Below are positions 52,988 through 62,002 of a DNA stretch of 64,000 bases, one piece after another. The notes under the pieces were generated by a model, which was given only the letters and a program-made list of their open reading frames with translations, had not been told where the DNA came from and searched no databases. The first letter of the stretch is position 1, and each line of letters starts with the position of its first letter. Source of the stretch: an uncultured Pseudoruegeria sp. (GTDB lineage: Bacteria; Pseudomonadota; Alphaproteobacteria; Rhodobacterales; Rhodobacteraceae); contig CANMJD010000003.1 of NCBI GenBank assembly GCA_947498155.1, positions 62,001 through 126,000 on the forward strand, in the 5' to 3' direction. The translations under genes were made by a program, and so were the position numbers.

Positions 52988-53725
52988 CTAAAGCATCGCC
53001 ATGCCACCATTGACATGCAGGGTTGTGCCCGTGACATAGCCCGCTTCGGGGCTGGCCAGATATAGAACCGCCGCTGCGATTTCCTCGGCATCGCCCATCC
53101 GACCGGCGGGCACATTGCCCAAAATGCCGGATTTCTGATCATCGGTCAGCTTTTCGGTCATGGCGGTGGTGATAAAGCCCGGCGCGACAGCGTTCACGGT
53201 AATTCCGCGGTTTGCGACCTCATAGGCGATGGATTTGCTCATACCGACCATGCCGGCCTTAGAGGCGGCGTAATTGGCCTGCCCCGGATTGCCCGTCGCC
53301 CCGACCACAGAGCTGATGTTGATGATCCGGCCCCAACGGGCTTTCATCATGCCGCGCATGACGCCCCGACACAGGCGCATGGTCGAAGTCAAGTTGACTT
53401 CAAGAACGCGATCCCATTCGTCATCTTTCATCCGCATAAAGATATTATCCGCAGTGATACCGGCATTGTTGACCAGTATATCGACGCTGCCCATGACCTC
53501 TGCGGCCTGTTTCGGCAAAGCGGCAACCGCCTCTGCGTCCGACAGATTGCAGGGCAGCACATGGGCACGAGAACCCAGTTCAGCCGCCAATGCCTCTAGT
53601 GGTTCAACCCGTGTGCCCGACAGGGCGACAGTTGCGCCAGCGGCATGTAGCGCCTTGGCAATGGCGCCGCCAATACCGCCCGATGCGCCAGTGACAAGTG
53701 CATTTTTACCTGTAAGATCAAACAT
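52988..53725 (-). CDS. fabG: 3-oxoacyl-ACP reductase (FabG)
   Basis: A 245-residue short-chain dehydrogenase. NADPH site TGASGGIGGAIAKAL, NAG motif LVNNAGIT, and the catalytic Ser-Tyr-Lys in NISSVVGATGNPGQANYAASKAG. It reduces 3-oxoacyl-ACP. It follows fabD by 14 bases and precedes acpP, the usual fab order, which favours FabG over other reductases of the superfamily. Confidence 0.96.
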   Translation of the reverse strand: MFDLTGKNALVTGASGGIGGAIAKALHAAGATVALSGTRVEPLEALAAELGSRAHVLPCNLSDAEAVAALPKQAAEVMGSVDILVNNAGITADNIFMRMKDDEWDRVLEVNLTSTMRLCRGVMRGMMKARWGRIINISSVVGATGNPGQANYAASKAGMVGMSKSIAYEVANRGITVNAVAPGFITTAMTEKLTDDQKSGILGNVPAGRMGDAEEIAAAVLYLASPEAGYVTGTTLHVNGGMAML

Positions 53726-53739
53726 ATAATTCTCTTTCT

Positions 53740-54672
53740 TTAAGCGTCTTTTGCGGCTTTTACATCATCCGGTGTACCGATGGCACGGCAGGTCAGGTTG
53801 CGATCGATCCGGCGGATCATTCCTGACAAGGCCTTGCCCGCGCCGACCTCCCAGATTTCGGTAACCCCTTGGGCCGCCATATAGCCGACACTCTCGCGCC
53901 ACCGCACAGAGCCTGTGACCTGTTCGACCAGCAAGCTGCGGATCAGCGCCGGATCGGAAACCGCCGAAGCCCGCACATTCGCCACCAAAGGCACAACCGG
54001 CGCGTTGATGCTCACATCATTCAAGGCCTGCGCCATCGCGTCTGCTGCAGGCTGCATCAAGGCGCAATGGAAAGGCGCAGAGACCGGCAACAGAACAGCG
54101 CGCTTTGCGCCTTTGCCCTTGGCAATTTCAATCGCGCGCTCCACTGCCTCTTTATGGCCAGAGACCACGACCTGACCGGGATCATTATCATTTGCAGCCT
54201 GACAGACCTGCCCCTGAGCGGCCTCTTCGGCCACCGCTGTCGCCGTGTCAAAATCAAGCCCCAGCAAGGCCGCCATGGCGCCGACGCCAACCGGCACAGC
54301 CTTTTGCATCGCCGCGCCCCGAACGCGCAACAAACGGGCCGTATCGGCAACCGAAATCGCCCCTGCCGCCGCAAGAGCGGAATATTCCCCCAGCGAATGC
54401 CCCGCCACAAAACTGCCGCTCGAAATCATGATGCCTTCGGCTTCCAGCGCCCGCATGGCCGCTAGTGAGGTTGCCATCAAGGCGGGTTGGGCGTTCTGGG
54501 TCAGGGTCAATTCCTCGGCCTCCCCCTCCCAAATCAGGGATGAAAGCGATTCCCCGAGTGCGTCATCAACCTCTTGAAAGATTGCCCGTGATTCTGGATA
54601 GGCCTCGGCCAGTGCTTTGCCCATACCAATGGTCTGCGCACCCTGCCCCGGAAATACAAATGCTCGGCTCAT
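53740..54672 (-). CDS. fabD: Malonyl-CoA:ACP transacylase (FabD)
   Basis: A 310-residue acyltransferase: AFVFPGQGAQTIGMGKAL at the start, the nucleophile Ser in VAGHSLGEYSALAAAGAI, and LLPVSAPFHCALMQPAADAM with the catalytic His. It moves malonyl from CoA to ACP. First gene of the fabD-fabG unit, diverging from the cytochrome b561 gene. Confidence 0.96.
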   Translation of the reverse strand: MSRAFVFPGQGAQTIGMGKALAEAYPESRAIFQEVDDALGESLSSLIWEGEAEELTLTQNAQPALMATSLAAMRALEAEGIMISSGSFVAGHSLGEYSALAAAGAISVADTARLLRVRGAAMQKAVPVGVGAMAALLGLDFDTATAVAEEAAQGQVCQAANDNDPGQVVVSGHKEAVERAIEIAKGKGAKRAVLLPVSAPFHCALMQPAADAMAQALNDVSINAPVVPLVANVRASAVSDPALIRSLLVEQVTGSVRWRESVGYMAAQGVTEIWEVGAGKALSGMIRRIDRNLTCRAIGTPDDVKAAKDA

Positions 54673-54827
54673 GTCCCCTCCGATGTTTTATCTTTGACCC
54701 CAGATACCGCGCCCTTACCGCTAAGGCAATCTAATGTCGCCCCGATGCACAGAAGACCTGCGCCGGTTGCTATATTCACCGCCGGTTTGCACTGCTAATC
54801 TGAGGCCGAACAATACCGGAATCCCCT

Positions 54828-56054
54828 ATGCCCTTCCTTAATACCAACACCCATTACGGCACGGTAAGCAAAAGCTTTCACTGGCTGACCGCCCTGTTGA
54901 TCCTGACCCTATTTCCCCTCGGACTGATTGCTGAAAACCTTCCCTATGACACAGGCGCGCAGCTGGCCCGCAAGGCATGGCTGTTTTCACTGCATAAAAC
55001 GCTGGGCATCACGCTGTTTTTTGTCGCCCTACTGCGCATCCTCTGGACCTTGACGCAAAAGAAACCCGCACTGCTGAATGCCGACCATAAAGCCGAGTCC
55101 TTTGCGGCAGAAACCGTGCACTGGCTGCTCTATCTATCGCTGGTGCTTGTGCCCCTATCGGGCTGGCTCCATCACGCGGCCACCGAAGGTTTTGCCCCGA
55201 TCTGCTGGCCCTTCGGGCAATCCCTGCCGCTTGTACCCAAATCCGACTCCGTGGCGCATTTTTTCGGGACGTGGCATTTTGTGCTGACCAAAGTGTTGGC
55301 AATCACCCTGCTGCTGCATATCGCTGGCGCGCTGAAACATGCTTTTATCGACAAGGACAACACCCTGCGCCGCATGTGGTTTGGCCATAGTAACATCCCC
55401 GACTTGCCCAAGGCCCGCCATAGCACCCGCCCCCGCACAGCGGCCGGGATTGTCTATGGCGTGGCCGTTCTGGGGGCGAGCGTGCTTGCTTTTTCCGCCC
55501 CTTCCCCGTCCATTGATACAGCGGCTGAAACCCAAACAGATAGGGTTGTGACGGCGGATACTGCGGGCAACTGGCAGGTGAAAGAGGGCACATTGGCCCT
55601 TACTATTACGCAATTTGGCAATGCGCTGTCCGGCCAGTTTGACGGATGGAATGCGGTGATCGACTTTGATGAAACTGTAGAGGACGGGCTTTCCGGCACC
55701 GTGGAGGTTACTGTTGACATCGCCAGCCTGCGCCTTGGCAGCGTCACCGATCAGGCCATGGGGCCGGATTTTTTTGACGAAGAGAACCACCCCACGGCGG
55801 TGTTTTCGGCCGACATCCTGACGCTTGGTGATGGGCAGTATGATGCGGTGGGCACCCTGACGCTACGCGGGGTCGAGGTCCCCTTGATCCTGCCTTTTAG
55901 CCTGCGGATCGAAGACGACACAGCCGTGATGAGCAGTACCGTAAGTACTGACCGTCGGGACTTTGCAATCGGCGATAATATGCCCGACGAGGCTTCTGTC
56001 GGGTTTGCCGTGCGCATCGATGCAAACCTGACGGCGCAAAAAACCGCTCCCTGA
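54828..56054 (+). CDS. Cytochrome b561 - YceI fusion protein
   Basis: A 408-residue two-part protein. Residues about 1-185 are a cytochrome b561 domain with four helices and heme His candidates (SKSFHWLTALLILTLFPLGLI, FSLHKTLGITLFFVALLRILW, HHAATEGF, HFVLTKVLAITLLLHIAGALKHAF). A further helix (about 205-222) leads to a periplasmic YceI domain (about 235-405; GLSGTVEVTVDIASLRLGS, DFFDEENHPTAVFSADIL). YceI domains bind isoprenoid or quinone-like lipids, so electron transfer to a bound quinone is an attractive idea. Converges on a separate yceI gene. Confidence 0.88.
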   Translation: MPFLNTNTHYGTVSKSFHWLTALLILTLFPLGLIAENLPYDTGAQLARKAWLFSLHKTLGITLFFVALLRILWTLTQKKPALLNADHKAESFAAETVHWLLYLSLVLVPLSGWLHHAATEGFAPICWPFGQSLPLVPKSDSVAHFFGTWHFVLTKVLAITLLLHIAGALKHAFIDKDNTLRRMWFGHSNIPDLPKARHSTRPRTAAGIVYGVAVLGASVLAFSAPSPSIDTAAETQTDRVVTADTAGNWQVKEGTLALTITQFGNALSGQFDGWNAVIDFDETVEDGLSGTVEVTVDIASLRLGSVTDQAMGPDFFDEENHPTAVFSADILTLGDGQYDAVGTLTLRGVEVPLILPFSLRIEDDTAVMSSTVSTDRRDFAIGDNMPDEASVGFAVRIDANLTAQKTAP

Positions 56055-56074
56055 TCGGGCCAAACGGCCCCAAC

Positions 56075-56106
56075 AAAAAAGCCGCCCTCTGAGTGGGGCG
56101 GCTTTT
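56075..56106. terminator. Bidirectional terminator between the two YceI genes
   Basis: GCCGCCC (56081-56087) pairs with GGGCGGC around eight bases, with AAAAAA before and TTTTTCTTTTT after. Confidence 0.85.
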
Positions 56107-56127
56107 TCTTTTTAGGGAAGGTCCGAT

Positions 56128-56712
56128 TTAGGACGCATCTGATTCCGTGATACCGGCTTCGATAGAGATGTTGATCTGCACCTCATCGCTGACCATCGGG
56201 GCAAATTGGCCCAAATCAAAATCGCTGCGCAGCACCGTGGTTGTCGCATCAAATCCAGCCCAATCTTTACCGGCCATCGGGTGCTGCCCCATGCCGTTCA
56301 GCTTGGTGTCAAGCATGACAGCTTTGGTCACACCATTCATCGTCAAATCGCCGGTGATATTGGCAGTGCCCTCTCCGGTCACTTCAATCGCAGTGGAGGT
56401 GAAAGTCACCATATCTTCGGCCGCCGCATCAAAGAAATCCGCCGACATAAAGTGCTGCAGGCGCCCCTCCCAGCCGGTCAGCATGGTTGTTACTGGAAAA
56501 GATACTGTGACAGCAGAGTTTTCGGGGTTTTCGACGTCAAACTGAATGTCGCCCTCAAAACCGCTAAACATGCCGTAGGTCGTAGAAAAGCCGAAATGGT
56601 CGTAGTTGAAAACGATCTGGCTATGGCTTGGGTCCAATGTGTAGGGCACCGGCTCAGCGACAGCGGCGGTGGTGCTCAGGGCGAAGGCAGAAGCAAGCAA
56701 GAGTTTGTTCAT
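56128..56712 (-). CDS. Periplasmic YceI family protein
   Basis: A 194-residue protein with a signal peptide (MNKLLLASAFALSTTAAVAEP) and the YceI lipocalin-like barrel: YTLDPSHSQIVFNYDHFGFSTTYGMFSGFEGDIQFD, MSADFFDAAAEDMVTFTSTAI, GDLTMNGVTKAVMLD. It binds a lipid-like ligand, probably an isoprenoid. The ATG at 56712 places the signal peptide correctly. Its partner gene on the other strand encodes the same domain fused to cytochrome b561. Confidence 0.9.
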   Translation of the reverse strand: MNKLLLASAFALSTTAAVAEPVPYTLDPSHSQIVFNYDHFGFSTTYGMFSGFEGDIQFDVENPENSAVTVSFPVTTMLTGWEGRLQHFMSADFFDAAAEDMVTFTSTAIEVTGEGTANITGDLTMNGVTKAVMLDTKLNGMGQHPMAGKDWAGFDATTTVLRSDFDLGQFAPMVSDEVQINISIEAGITESDAS

Positions 56713-56821
56713 GGTTTTGTTCCATTTTGAATCGAAAAAGACACGACTGAACATCGTGTCTCTTCAAAAACTCTCAATTCGTCAGAACTCAACAGAGTCT
56801 GTGTGCCAGCGCACAGTACCC

Positions 56822-57484
56822 TTACATGACCCGAGACGGCGCCTGAATTTTGATCTTGCGCTGTGCCTTGTCATAGTTGGCTTTCGCCTTGCGCTGAACC
56901 ACCGGCTTTGTCACGCCCAGAATGTCCTTGGCCAGACGATCCCGCAGATCAACAAGCTTGGAGTCATCAGCAACCGCAATCGTAATCACCTGCGATGTAT
57001 TGCGGTAACGCAGTAACAGACGCGACGGGCCACCTTTATAAGTAGGACGTTCAATAAAGACGCTGCTGATGTCATCAAAAGAATAGCGGCGCAGCATAAA
57101 GGCATTGCCGCGCGAATTGCGTAGCGCTTCGCGAACCTCATGGCGGGCCCGGTCCACATGGACTTCGCGGCGGGTTTCCTGCGATGCAAACCACAGGAAC
57201 AACAGACCCGAAATACACAGCGATGCAGAGCTTAAAAACTTCATCACGGCGACATCAGAGGTCAAAAGCGAGCCCGGTAAAATCCAGAATCCCAACGCCA
57301 CAAAGACCAACGTCAGCCCGACAAAACCGCAGCCCCCGCGCAAAATGTTGTTAAAAGAGCGGGTCCCGGTATAGCTCCGGATGATGCAACCCCAATAGGT
57401 ATCATCCACCCTAACCCATGGTTTTTTCATGAGTTCCGCTTCGTCTACAAACATGTTCTCAATGTTTTCATGTGTTTCAGCCAT
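56822..57484 (-). CDS. Unknown protein with two membrane helices
   Basis: A 220-residue protein I do not recognise. An N-terminal soluble part (about 1-50) precedes two hydrophobic segments (GCGFVGLTLVFVALGFWILPG; VAVMKFLSSASLCISGLLFLWFA). The C-terminal half reads like a beta-rich PH-type domain (EVHVDRARHEVREALRNSRGNAFMLRRYSFDDISSVFIERP, SRLLLRYRNTSQVITIAVADDSKLVDLRDRLAKDIL) ending in a basic tail. The pattern resembles bacterial membrane proteins with PH-like domains. It stands alone upstream of the ribosomal operon on the opposite strand. Confidence 0.65.
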   Translation of the reverse strand: MAETHENIENMFVDEAELMKKPWVRVDDTYWGCIIRSYTGTRSFNNILRGGCGFVGLTLVFVALGFWILPGSLLTSDVAVMKFLSSASLCISGLLFLWFASQETRREVHVDRARHEVREALRNSRGNAFMLRRYSFDDISSVFIERPTYKGGPSRLLLRYRNTSQVITIAVADDSKLVDLRDRLAKDILGVTKPVVQRKAKANYDKAQRKIKIQAPSRVM

Positions 57485-57637
57485 AATTCTGTCTCCGACA
57501 GATTGATCTATCCAAATTCATTGAACCGAATGTCTAATTAAAAATTGGTAAAAATGGGGCAAAGAACGTACGCTTTAAAGACAGTAGTTTGTTCACCTAC
57601 GCCCTTGCAACGGGCATCAACAGGTGTATAAGGCACC

Positions 57638-57691
57638 GTCTTCCGTAAGGTATGAAACAGCGCAACCTCTCGTGGGCGGGACGCGGAAGAC
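57638..57691 (+). promoter_or_regulatory. Structured leader of rpsF, candidate ribosomal protein autoregulation site
   Basis: GTCTTCCG (57638-57645) and CGGAAGAC (57684-57691) form a perfect 8-bp stem enclosing 38 bases, 47 bases before the rpsF start. S6-S18 operons in several bacteria are controlled by the S6:S18 complex binding such leaders. Whether this is the same motif needs a structure comparison. Confidence 0.6.
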
Positions 57692-57737
57692 ATTGACCCG
57701 GCCCTTTGAAGTGCGCCTCTTTTAGATTGGAGAATAC

Positions 57738-58091
57738 ATGTCTCTGTATGAACATGTTTTCATTTCGCGTCAGGACCTGTCCAACGCGCAAGCCGAAGGT
57801 CTGATCGAACATTTTGGCACTGTATTGGCTGACAACGGCGGCACGCTCGTCGACAGCGAATACTGGGGTGTCAAAACGATGGCCTATAAGATCAACAAAA
57901 ACCGCAAAGGCCACTACGCCTACTTGCGCACCGATGCACCGGCACCGGCTGTTCAAGAGATGGAACGCCTGATGCGCCTGCATGACGACGTAATGCGCGT
58001 TCTGACCATCAAGGTTGACGAGCACGCCGAAGGTCCTTCCGTGCAGATGCAAAAACGTGACGAACGCGGCGAACGCCGTGAACGTCGTTGA
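57738..58091 (+). CDS. rpsF: 30S ribosomal protein S6
   Basis: A 117-residue ribosomal protein: LYEHVFISRQDLSNAQAEGLIEHF, VDSEYWGVKTMAYKINKNRKGHYAYLRTDAPAPAVQEMERLMRLHDDVMRVLTIKVDEH, with a charged tail (RDERGERRERR). It binds S18 in the platform of the small subunit. First gene of rpsF-rpsR-rplI; GGAG precedes the ATG. Confidence 0.98.
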   Translation: MSLYEHVFISRQDLSNAQAEGLIEHFGTVLADNGGTLVDSEYWGVKTMAYKINKNRKGHYAYLRTDAPAPAVQEMERLMRLHDDVMRVLTIKVDEHAEGPSVQMQKRDERGERRERR

Positions 58092-58119
58092 TCGCGATAT
58101 AGGATAAGGATCCAAACCA

Positions 58120-58347
58120 ATGGCAGCTAAACCATTTTTCCGCCGTCGCAAAGTATGTCCTTTCTCTGGTGATAACGCACCAAAGATCGACTACAAAGAC
58201 ACCCGCCTTTTGCAGCGCTACATCTCTGAGCGCGGCAAAATCGTTCCGTCCCGCATCACCGCGGTTTCGGCCAAGAAACAACGTGAACTGGCCCGCGCAA
58301 TCAAACGCGCCCGCTTCCTCGCGCTGCTTCCCTACGCTGTGAAATAA
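58120..58347 (+). CDS. rpsR: 30S ribosomal protein S18
   Basis: A 75-residue basic protein: [66 protein letters not shown]. It partners S6. It lies 28 bases after rpsF. Confidence 0.98.
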   Translation: MAAKPFFRRRKVCPFSGDNAPKIDYKDTRLLQRYISERGKIVPSRITAVSAKKQRELARAIKRARFLALLPYAVK

Positions 58348-58359
58348 GGGGACTGATAA

Positions 58360-58986
58360 ATGCAAGTTATCCTTCTTGAACGCGTCGCAAAGCTTGGCCA
58401 AATGGGCGAAGTTGTTGACGTCAAAGCCGGTTACGCGCGTAACTTCCTGTTGCCTCAAGGCAAGGCCCTGTCTGCTTCCAAAGCAAACATTGCCAACTTT
58501 GAAACACAGAAAGCCCAGCTTGAAGCCCGCAATCTGGAAACCAAAAAAGAAGCCGAATCTCTTGGCGAAAAGCTGGCTGGCCAGCAGTTCATCATCATTC
58601 GCTCCGCTTCTGATTCCGGTTCGCTCTACGGTTCCGTCACCCCGCGTGACATCGCCGAAACAGCAACCGCTGAAGGTTTCTCTGTTGACCGCAAACAGGT
58701 TGTTCTGATCGCACCGATCAAAGAGCTTGGCGTGCACACGGTTTCCGTGGTTCTGCACCCTGAGGTCTCTGTCGAGATCGAAACCAACGTGGCACGCTCC
58801 AACGAAGAAGCCGAGCTGCAAGCCTCCGGTAAATCCATTCAGGAACTGGCCGCCGAAGCTGAAGCAGAAGCTGAATTCGAAATTGCTGAACTGTTCGACG
58901 ATATCGGCTCTGCCGCTGCCGACGACTTTGGCGATGATGATGCAGCGCCTGCCGCCGCAGAAGCTTCCGAAGAAGACGACGCTTAA
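58360..58986 (+). CDS. rplI: 50S ribosomal protein L9
   Basis: A 208-residue L9: the N-terminal domain [37 protein letters not shown], the connecting helix, and the C-terminal domain ([40 protein letters not shown]). An acidic, Ala-rich extension of about 50 residues ([15 protein letters not shown] to ASEEDDA) makes it longer than the roughly 150 residues of E. coli L9; such tails are common in alphaproteobacteria. Last gene of the operon. Confidence 0.98.
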   Translation: MQVILLERVAKLGQMGEVVDVKAGYARNFLLPQGKALSASKANIANFETQKAQLEARNLETKKEAESLGEKLAGQQFIIIRSASDSGSLYGSVTPRDIAETATAEGFSVDRKQVVLIAPIKELGVHTVSVVLHPEVSVEIETNVARSNEEAELQASGKSIQELAAEAEAEAEFEIAELFDDIGSAAADDFGDDDAAPAAAEASEEDDA

Positions 58987-59013
58987 GCGTTTCTTTCTGT
59001 ATCGACTTTGGAG

Positions 59014-59044
59014 ACAGCCGCCCCTTTTCGGGCGGCTGTTTTCG
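59014..59044 (+). terminator. Terminator after rplI
   Basis: ACAGCCGCCC (59014-59023) pairs with GGGCGGCTGT (59030-59039), followed by TTTTCG. Confidence 0.88.
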
Positions 59045-59138
59045 TTTGAGGATCGATGAACAAGACAGTCAATGGAGGAGAAGTCTTTGCAATACCCCAA
59101 GCATGACGCTAACCTTATCCTTTTATGGGAAAACAACT

Positions 59139-59678
59139 GTGTCGATCGAGATTTCATTTGTTTCGCAGGTGACAGACCTCGCCGAATTTGAAGCACTGCT
59201 GCTCGAATATTATACCGATGTGCTGCAAATCGCCCGGACCGCGGGCCTGCCAGAGCTTGCGCCAGAGGATATGGCGCACTCTTCAATGGAGCATCTGGCG
59301 GACATGTTACCGCCCCACGGTCGACTGGCCCTTGCACGCAGCCAGGATGGCGAACTGGTGGGCTGTGGCACCCTACGCCGGATCAGACCGAATGCGGTTG
59401 AAATGAAGCGCATGTACGTGAGCCCAGCGGCCCGTGGCAACGGGTTGGGTCAGATACTGTTTCAAATGCGGATGGATGAAGCACGCAAAATGGGCTGCCG
59501 GTTTGTCTATGCCGATACCGCCAAAGGCAACCGCCCGATGCTGTCGATGTACGAGCGGGGTGGATTTCACTACATCGAAAGATACCCCGAGAATGCCAAT
59601 CCGGTCGAGTTCGAACCCTATCTTGTCTATCTGCAATATGATCTTGAGCCGGAAAATCCGGACAATGTCGCGCCTTAA
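59139..59678 (+). CDS. GNAT family N-acetyltransferase
   Basis: A 179-residue acetyltransferase: LARSQDGELVGCGTLRRI, EMKRMYVSPAARGNGLGQILFQMRMDEARKMG (acetyl-CoA motif A), and NRPMLSMYERGGFHYIERYP. Substrate unknown. The start is uncertain: GTG 59139 has GGGA at a good distance and yields the usual length, while an ATG at 59103 adds 12 residues without a ribosome site. It lies between the rplI terminator and a DUF1761 gene. Confidence 0.8.
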   Translation: MSIEISFVSQVTDLAEFEALLLEYYTDVLQIARTAGLPELAPEDMAHSSMEHLADMLPPHGRLALARSQDGELVGCGTLRRIRPNAVEMKRMYVSPAARGNGLGQILFQMRMDEARKMGCRFVYADTAKGNRPMLSMYERGGFHYIERYPENANPVEFEPYLVYLQYDLEPENPDNVAP

Positions 59679-59738
59679 GAATGCGCCTTTTGCGATTGGC
59701 CTATCCTCATCTCTTTTACCTTCAAAAAGGAATTTATC

Positions 59739-60125
59739 ATGGAAACCGCAACGGAACCTCTCAACCTTCTGGCTGTCATCATCGGGGCGATCGTCGCCTT
59801 TCTTGTTGGTTGGCTTTGGTATGGCCCGTTTCTTTTTGGCAAAAAATGGGCCGAGGGCTCCGGCGTGGAACTCGGCACCGCACAAGAAATGCCTGTCTTT
59901 GCCATGGCCATGCAGATGGTCGCCCTGCTTTTGCTATCACTGGTGATCGGTCTGACGGCCACGCAAAATGCCCTGTTCACCGCAATTTTGGCTATTCTGG
60001 CCGCGGCGTGTTTCGCCCTCTCCGGCGGGGCTTTTATCAAGAAAAGCACCTATGCGATGTTCACCGACTTTGGCTATATCGTCGTAGCGGGGGTTGTGAT
60101 GATTGCCTGTCAGGGCATTCTTTAA
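59739..60125 (+). CDS. DUF1761 membrane protein
   Basis: A 128-residue protein with four predicted helices (LLAVIIGAIVAFLVGWLWYGPFLFG, FAMAMQMVALLLLSLVIGLTA, LFTAILAILAAACFALSGGAF, FTDFGYIVVAGVVMIACQGIL). The early GWLWYGPxLFGKxW text is the DUF1761 signature. Function unknown. AAAAAGGA precedes the ATG closely. Confidence 0.85.
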   Translation: METATEPLNLLAVIIGAIVAFLVGWLWYGPFLFGKKWAEGSGVELGTAQEMPVFAMAMQMVALLLLSLVIGLTATQNALFTAILAILAAACFALSGGAFIKKSTYAMFTDFGYIVVAGVVMIACQGIL

Positions 60126-60211
60126 CCCCCAAATGATAAAAACAGCCACCTGTAAGGGTCGACTGCTTTTACCTTTGAAAACAGTTTGATACGCAGATCA
60201 GATGGGGTCGT

Positions 60212-60295
60212 TTACACCACCTGCAGAAACAGTACAGGCAGGCCGATCATAGCCACAGTTATAATTGTGAGCGATAGCCCTAGTCCTTTGAACAT
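60212..60295 (-). CDS. 27-residue membrane peptide
   Basis: A short open frame, too small for usual gene callers. ATG at 60293-60295 is preceded by a strong ribosome site GGGAGAG nine bases upstream. The peptide starts MFKGLGLSLTIITVAMIGLP, continues VLFLQVV and ends with TAA: one hydrophobic helix with a single Lys at the N-terminal side, as in small regulatory membrane proteins. It lies in the 328-base gap (60126-60453) between DUF1761 and tig, after the tig terminator. No family recognised. Confidence 0.6.
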   Translation of the reverse strand: MFKGLGLSLTIITVAMIGLPVLFLQVV

Positions 60296-60399
60296 GTGAA
60301 GGTCTCTCCCGGTTTTTTCATTGTGGAACTCAGGTAGATCGCCCCTTTGCTCCTGACATGCGGCATCCGGACGCGCCCAGTCGCACGCTATGCCAAGAC

Positions 60400-60430
60400 A
60401 TAAAAAAGGCCGCCCTAAAGGCGGCCCTTT
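60400..60430 (-). terminator. Terminator after tig
   Basis: On the minus strand GGGCCGCC pairs with GGGCGGCC around TTTA, followed by TTTTTTA (plus-strand AAAAAA at about 60403). Confidence 0.85.
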
Positions 60431-60453
60431 CGATCAAACTGACAGAAGTCAGA

Positions 60454-61785
60454 TTATTCTTCGTCCAAAGCTTCGATGGCTTTTTCCAGAACGTCTTTGG
60501 CAACTTCTTTGTCAGACACTTTGGCCTGCTCAAAGATGTGATCCACAACTTTGTCTTCAAACAGAGGCGCACGCAGCTGTTGCTGCATCTGCTGGTTCTG
60601 CTGGATGAATTCAAAGAACTGACGCTCTTGACCGGGGTACTGACGCGCCTGGTTCATGATCGCTTGTGTCATCTCGGCGTCGGTCACTTCGACTTCGGCT
60701 TTCTGACCCAACTCGGCCAGCAACAGACCCAAACGAACGCGACGGCCCGCCAGTTTCAGATGCTCTTCGGTGGTTTCGATCTCAGGGTGATCGTGGCCTT
60801 CGACCTCTGGGTTGTCCTCGTGCCACAGCTGATGCGCGATCTGCTTGGCTTCGGCGTCCAGCAGGCTGGGCGGCAGTTCAAAGGAAACTTTTGCATCCAG
60901 CGCATCCAGAAGCGCACGCTTCATCACAGCACGAGCCGCACCAGCGTATTCGCCTTCAAGACGCTCTGCAATTTGACCCTTCAGCGCGGCCAGATCTTCG
61001 GCACCAAACTGTTTGGCCAGCTCATCGTCGATTTCAGCAGCGACAGGTTTCTTGACGGATTTGATTGTGCAATCAAACACCGCTTCTTTACCGGCCAGAT
61101 GCGGCGCTTGGTAATCTTCGGGGAAGGACACGGTGACCGCGACTTCCTCATCTTTTTTCACGCCAACCAGCTGCTCTTCAAAGCCGGGGATGAAAGAGTT
61201 GGAGCCCAGCGTCAGCGGGTAATCTTCGGCAGAGCCGCCTTCGAACAATTCGCCGTCAACCTTACCCGCAAAGTCGATCACAACCTGATCGCCATCTTTG
61301 GATTTCACATTGGCTGCACGGTCTTTGAAGTTCTGGGCGGTTTCGGCCAGGTTTTTCAGCGCTTCGTCAACAGCTTCGTCATCGGCCTTTACGACCATTT
61401 TCTCAAGCTCGATGTCAGAGAAATCGACCTCTGGAATGGCAGGCAGCGCCTCATAGGACATTTCAACGTTAACGTCGTCGCCCTCTTTCCAGTCTTCGTT
61501 GGTCATTTTGACTTCTGGCTGCATCGCAGGGCGGTCGCCGGATTTTTCAAAATGCTCGTTCATCGCACCATCTACAGATTCCTGCATGGCTTCGCCCAGA
61601 ACGCGGGGGCCGAATTGCTTTTTCAGCAGCGCCATTGGCACTTTGCCTTTGCGGAAGCCTTTCATTTCGACTTCTGGCTGAGCTTCTTTAAGCTTTTCAT
61701 TCACTTTGCCGTCCAGCTCTGCTGCTGTGATGACGATGGAATAGCCGCGCTTCAGGCCTTCATTCAGGGTCTCGGTGACCTGCAT
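60454..61785 (-). CDS. tig: Trigger factor
   Basis: A 443-residue chaperone: ribosome-binding N-domain ([32 protein letters not shown], with [17 protein letters not shown], the ribosome contact loop), a PPIase domain ([55 protein letters not shown]) and a helical C-domain. It shields nascent chains at the ribosome exit. The ATG at 61785 has AAGGA upstream. Confidence 0.97.
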   Translation of the reverse strand: MQVTETLNEGLKRGYSIVITAAELDGKVNEKLKEAQPEVEMKGFRKGKVPMALLKKQFGPRVLGEAMQESVDGAMNEHFEKSGDRPAMQPEVKMTNEDWKEGDDVNVEMSYEALPAIPEVDFSDIELEKMVVKADDEAVDEALKNLAETAQNFKDRAANVKSKDGDQVVIDFAGKVDGELFEGGSAEDYPLTLGSNSFIPGFEEQLVGVKKDEEVAVTVSFPEDYQAPHLAGKEAVFDCTIKSVKKPVAAEIDDELAKQFGAEDLAALKGQIAERLEGEYAGAARAVMKRALLDALDAKVSFELPPSLLDAEAKQIAHQLWHEDNPEVEGHDHPEIETTEEHLKLAGRRVRLGLLLAELGQKAEVEVTDAEMTQAIMNQARQYPGQERQFFEFIQQNQQMQQQLRAPLFEDKVVDHIFEQAKVSDKEVAKDVLEKAIEALDEE

Positions 61786-62002
61786 CTGTTCGTCCTTATC
61801 TTGACCCGCCCGCAAGAGTGCGGCGGTGCTCCTTAAAAATCTGGCCTCTTCTATTGCCCCTGCGCCTTGCGTGCAAGGAGAAAGCAGCCTGCACCGGTTC
61901 AGAAAAACGATTACTCCAAGCGCTCTCTGCTCCCAAATGATTGTGCAATCCGAAAGGGACCGCTAAAACACCGATAACATCACCGAAAGCGGGGCAGACC
62001 GA

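Noticed and set aside
58009-59337. A 442-codon open frame on the minus strand across rpsR, rplI and a GNAT gene
   Set aside because: It spans several proven ribosomal genes and a terminator in antisense.
60358-61836. A 492-codon open frame on the plus strand across tig
   Set aside because: It is the mirror of trigger factor, rich in Phe/His/Gln, with no ribosome site.
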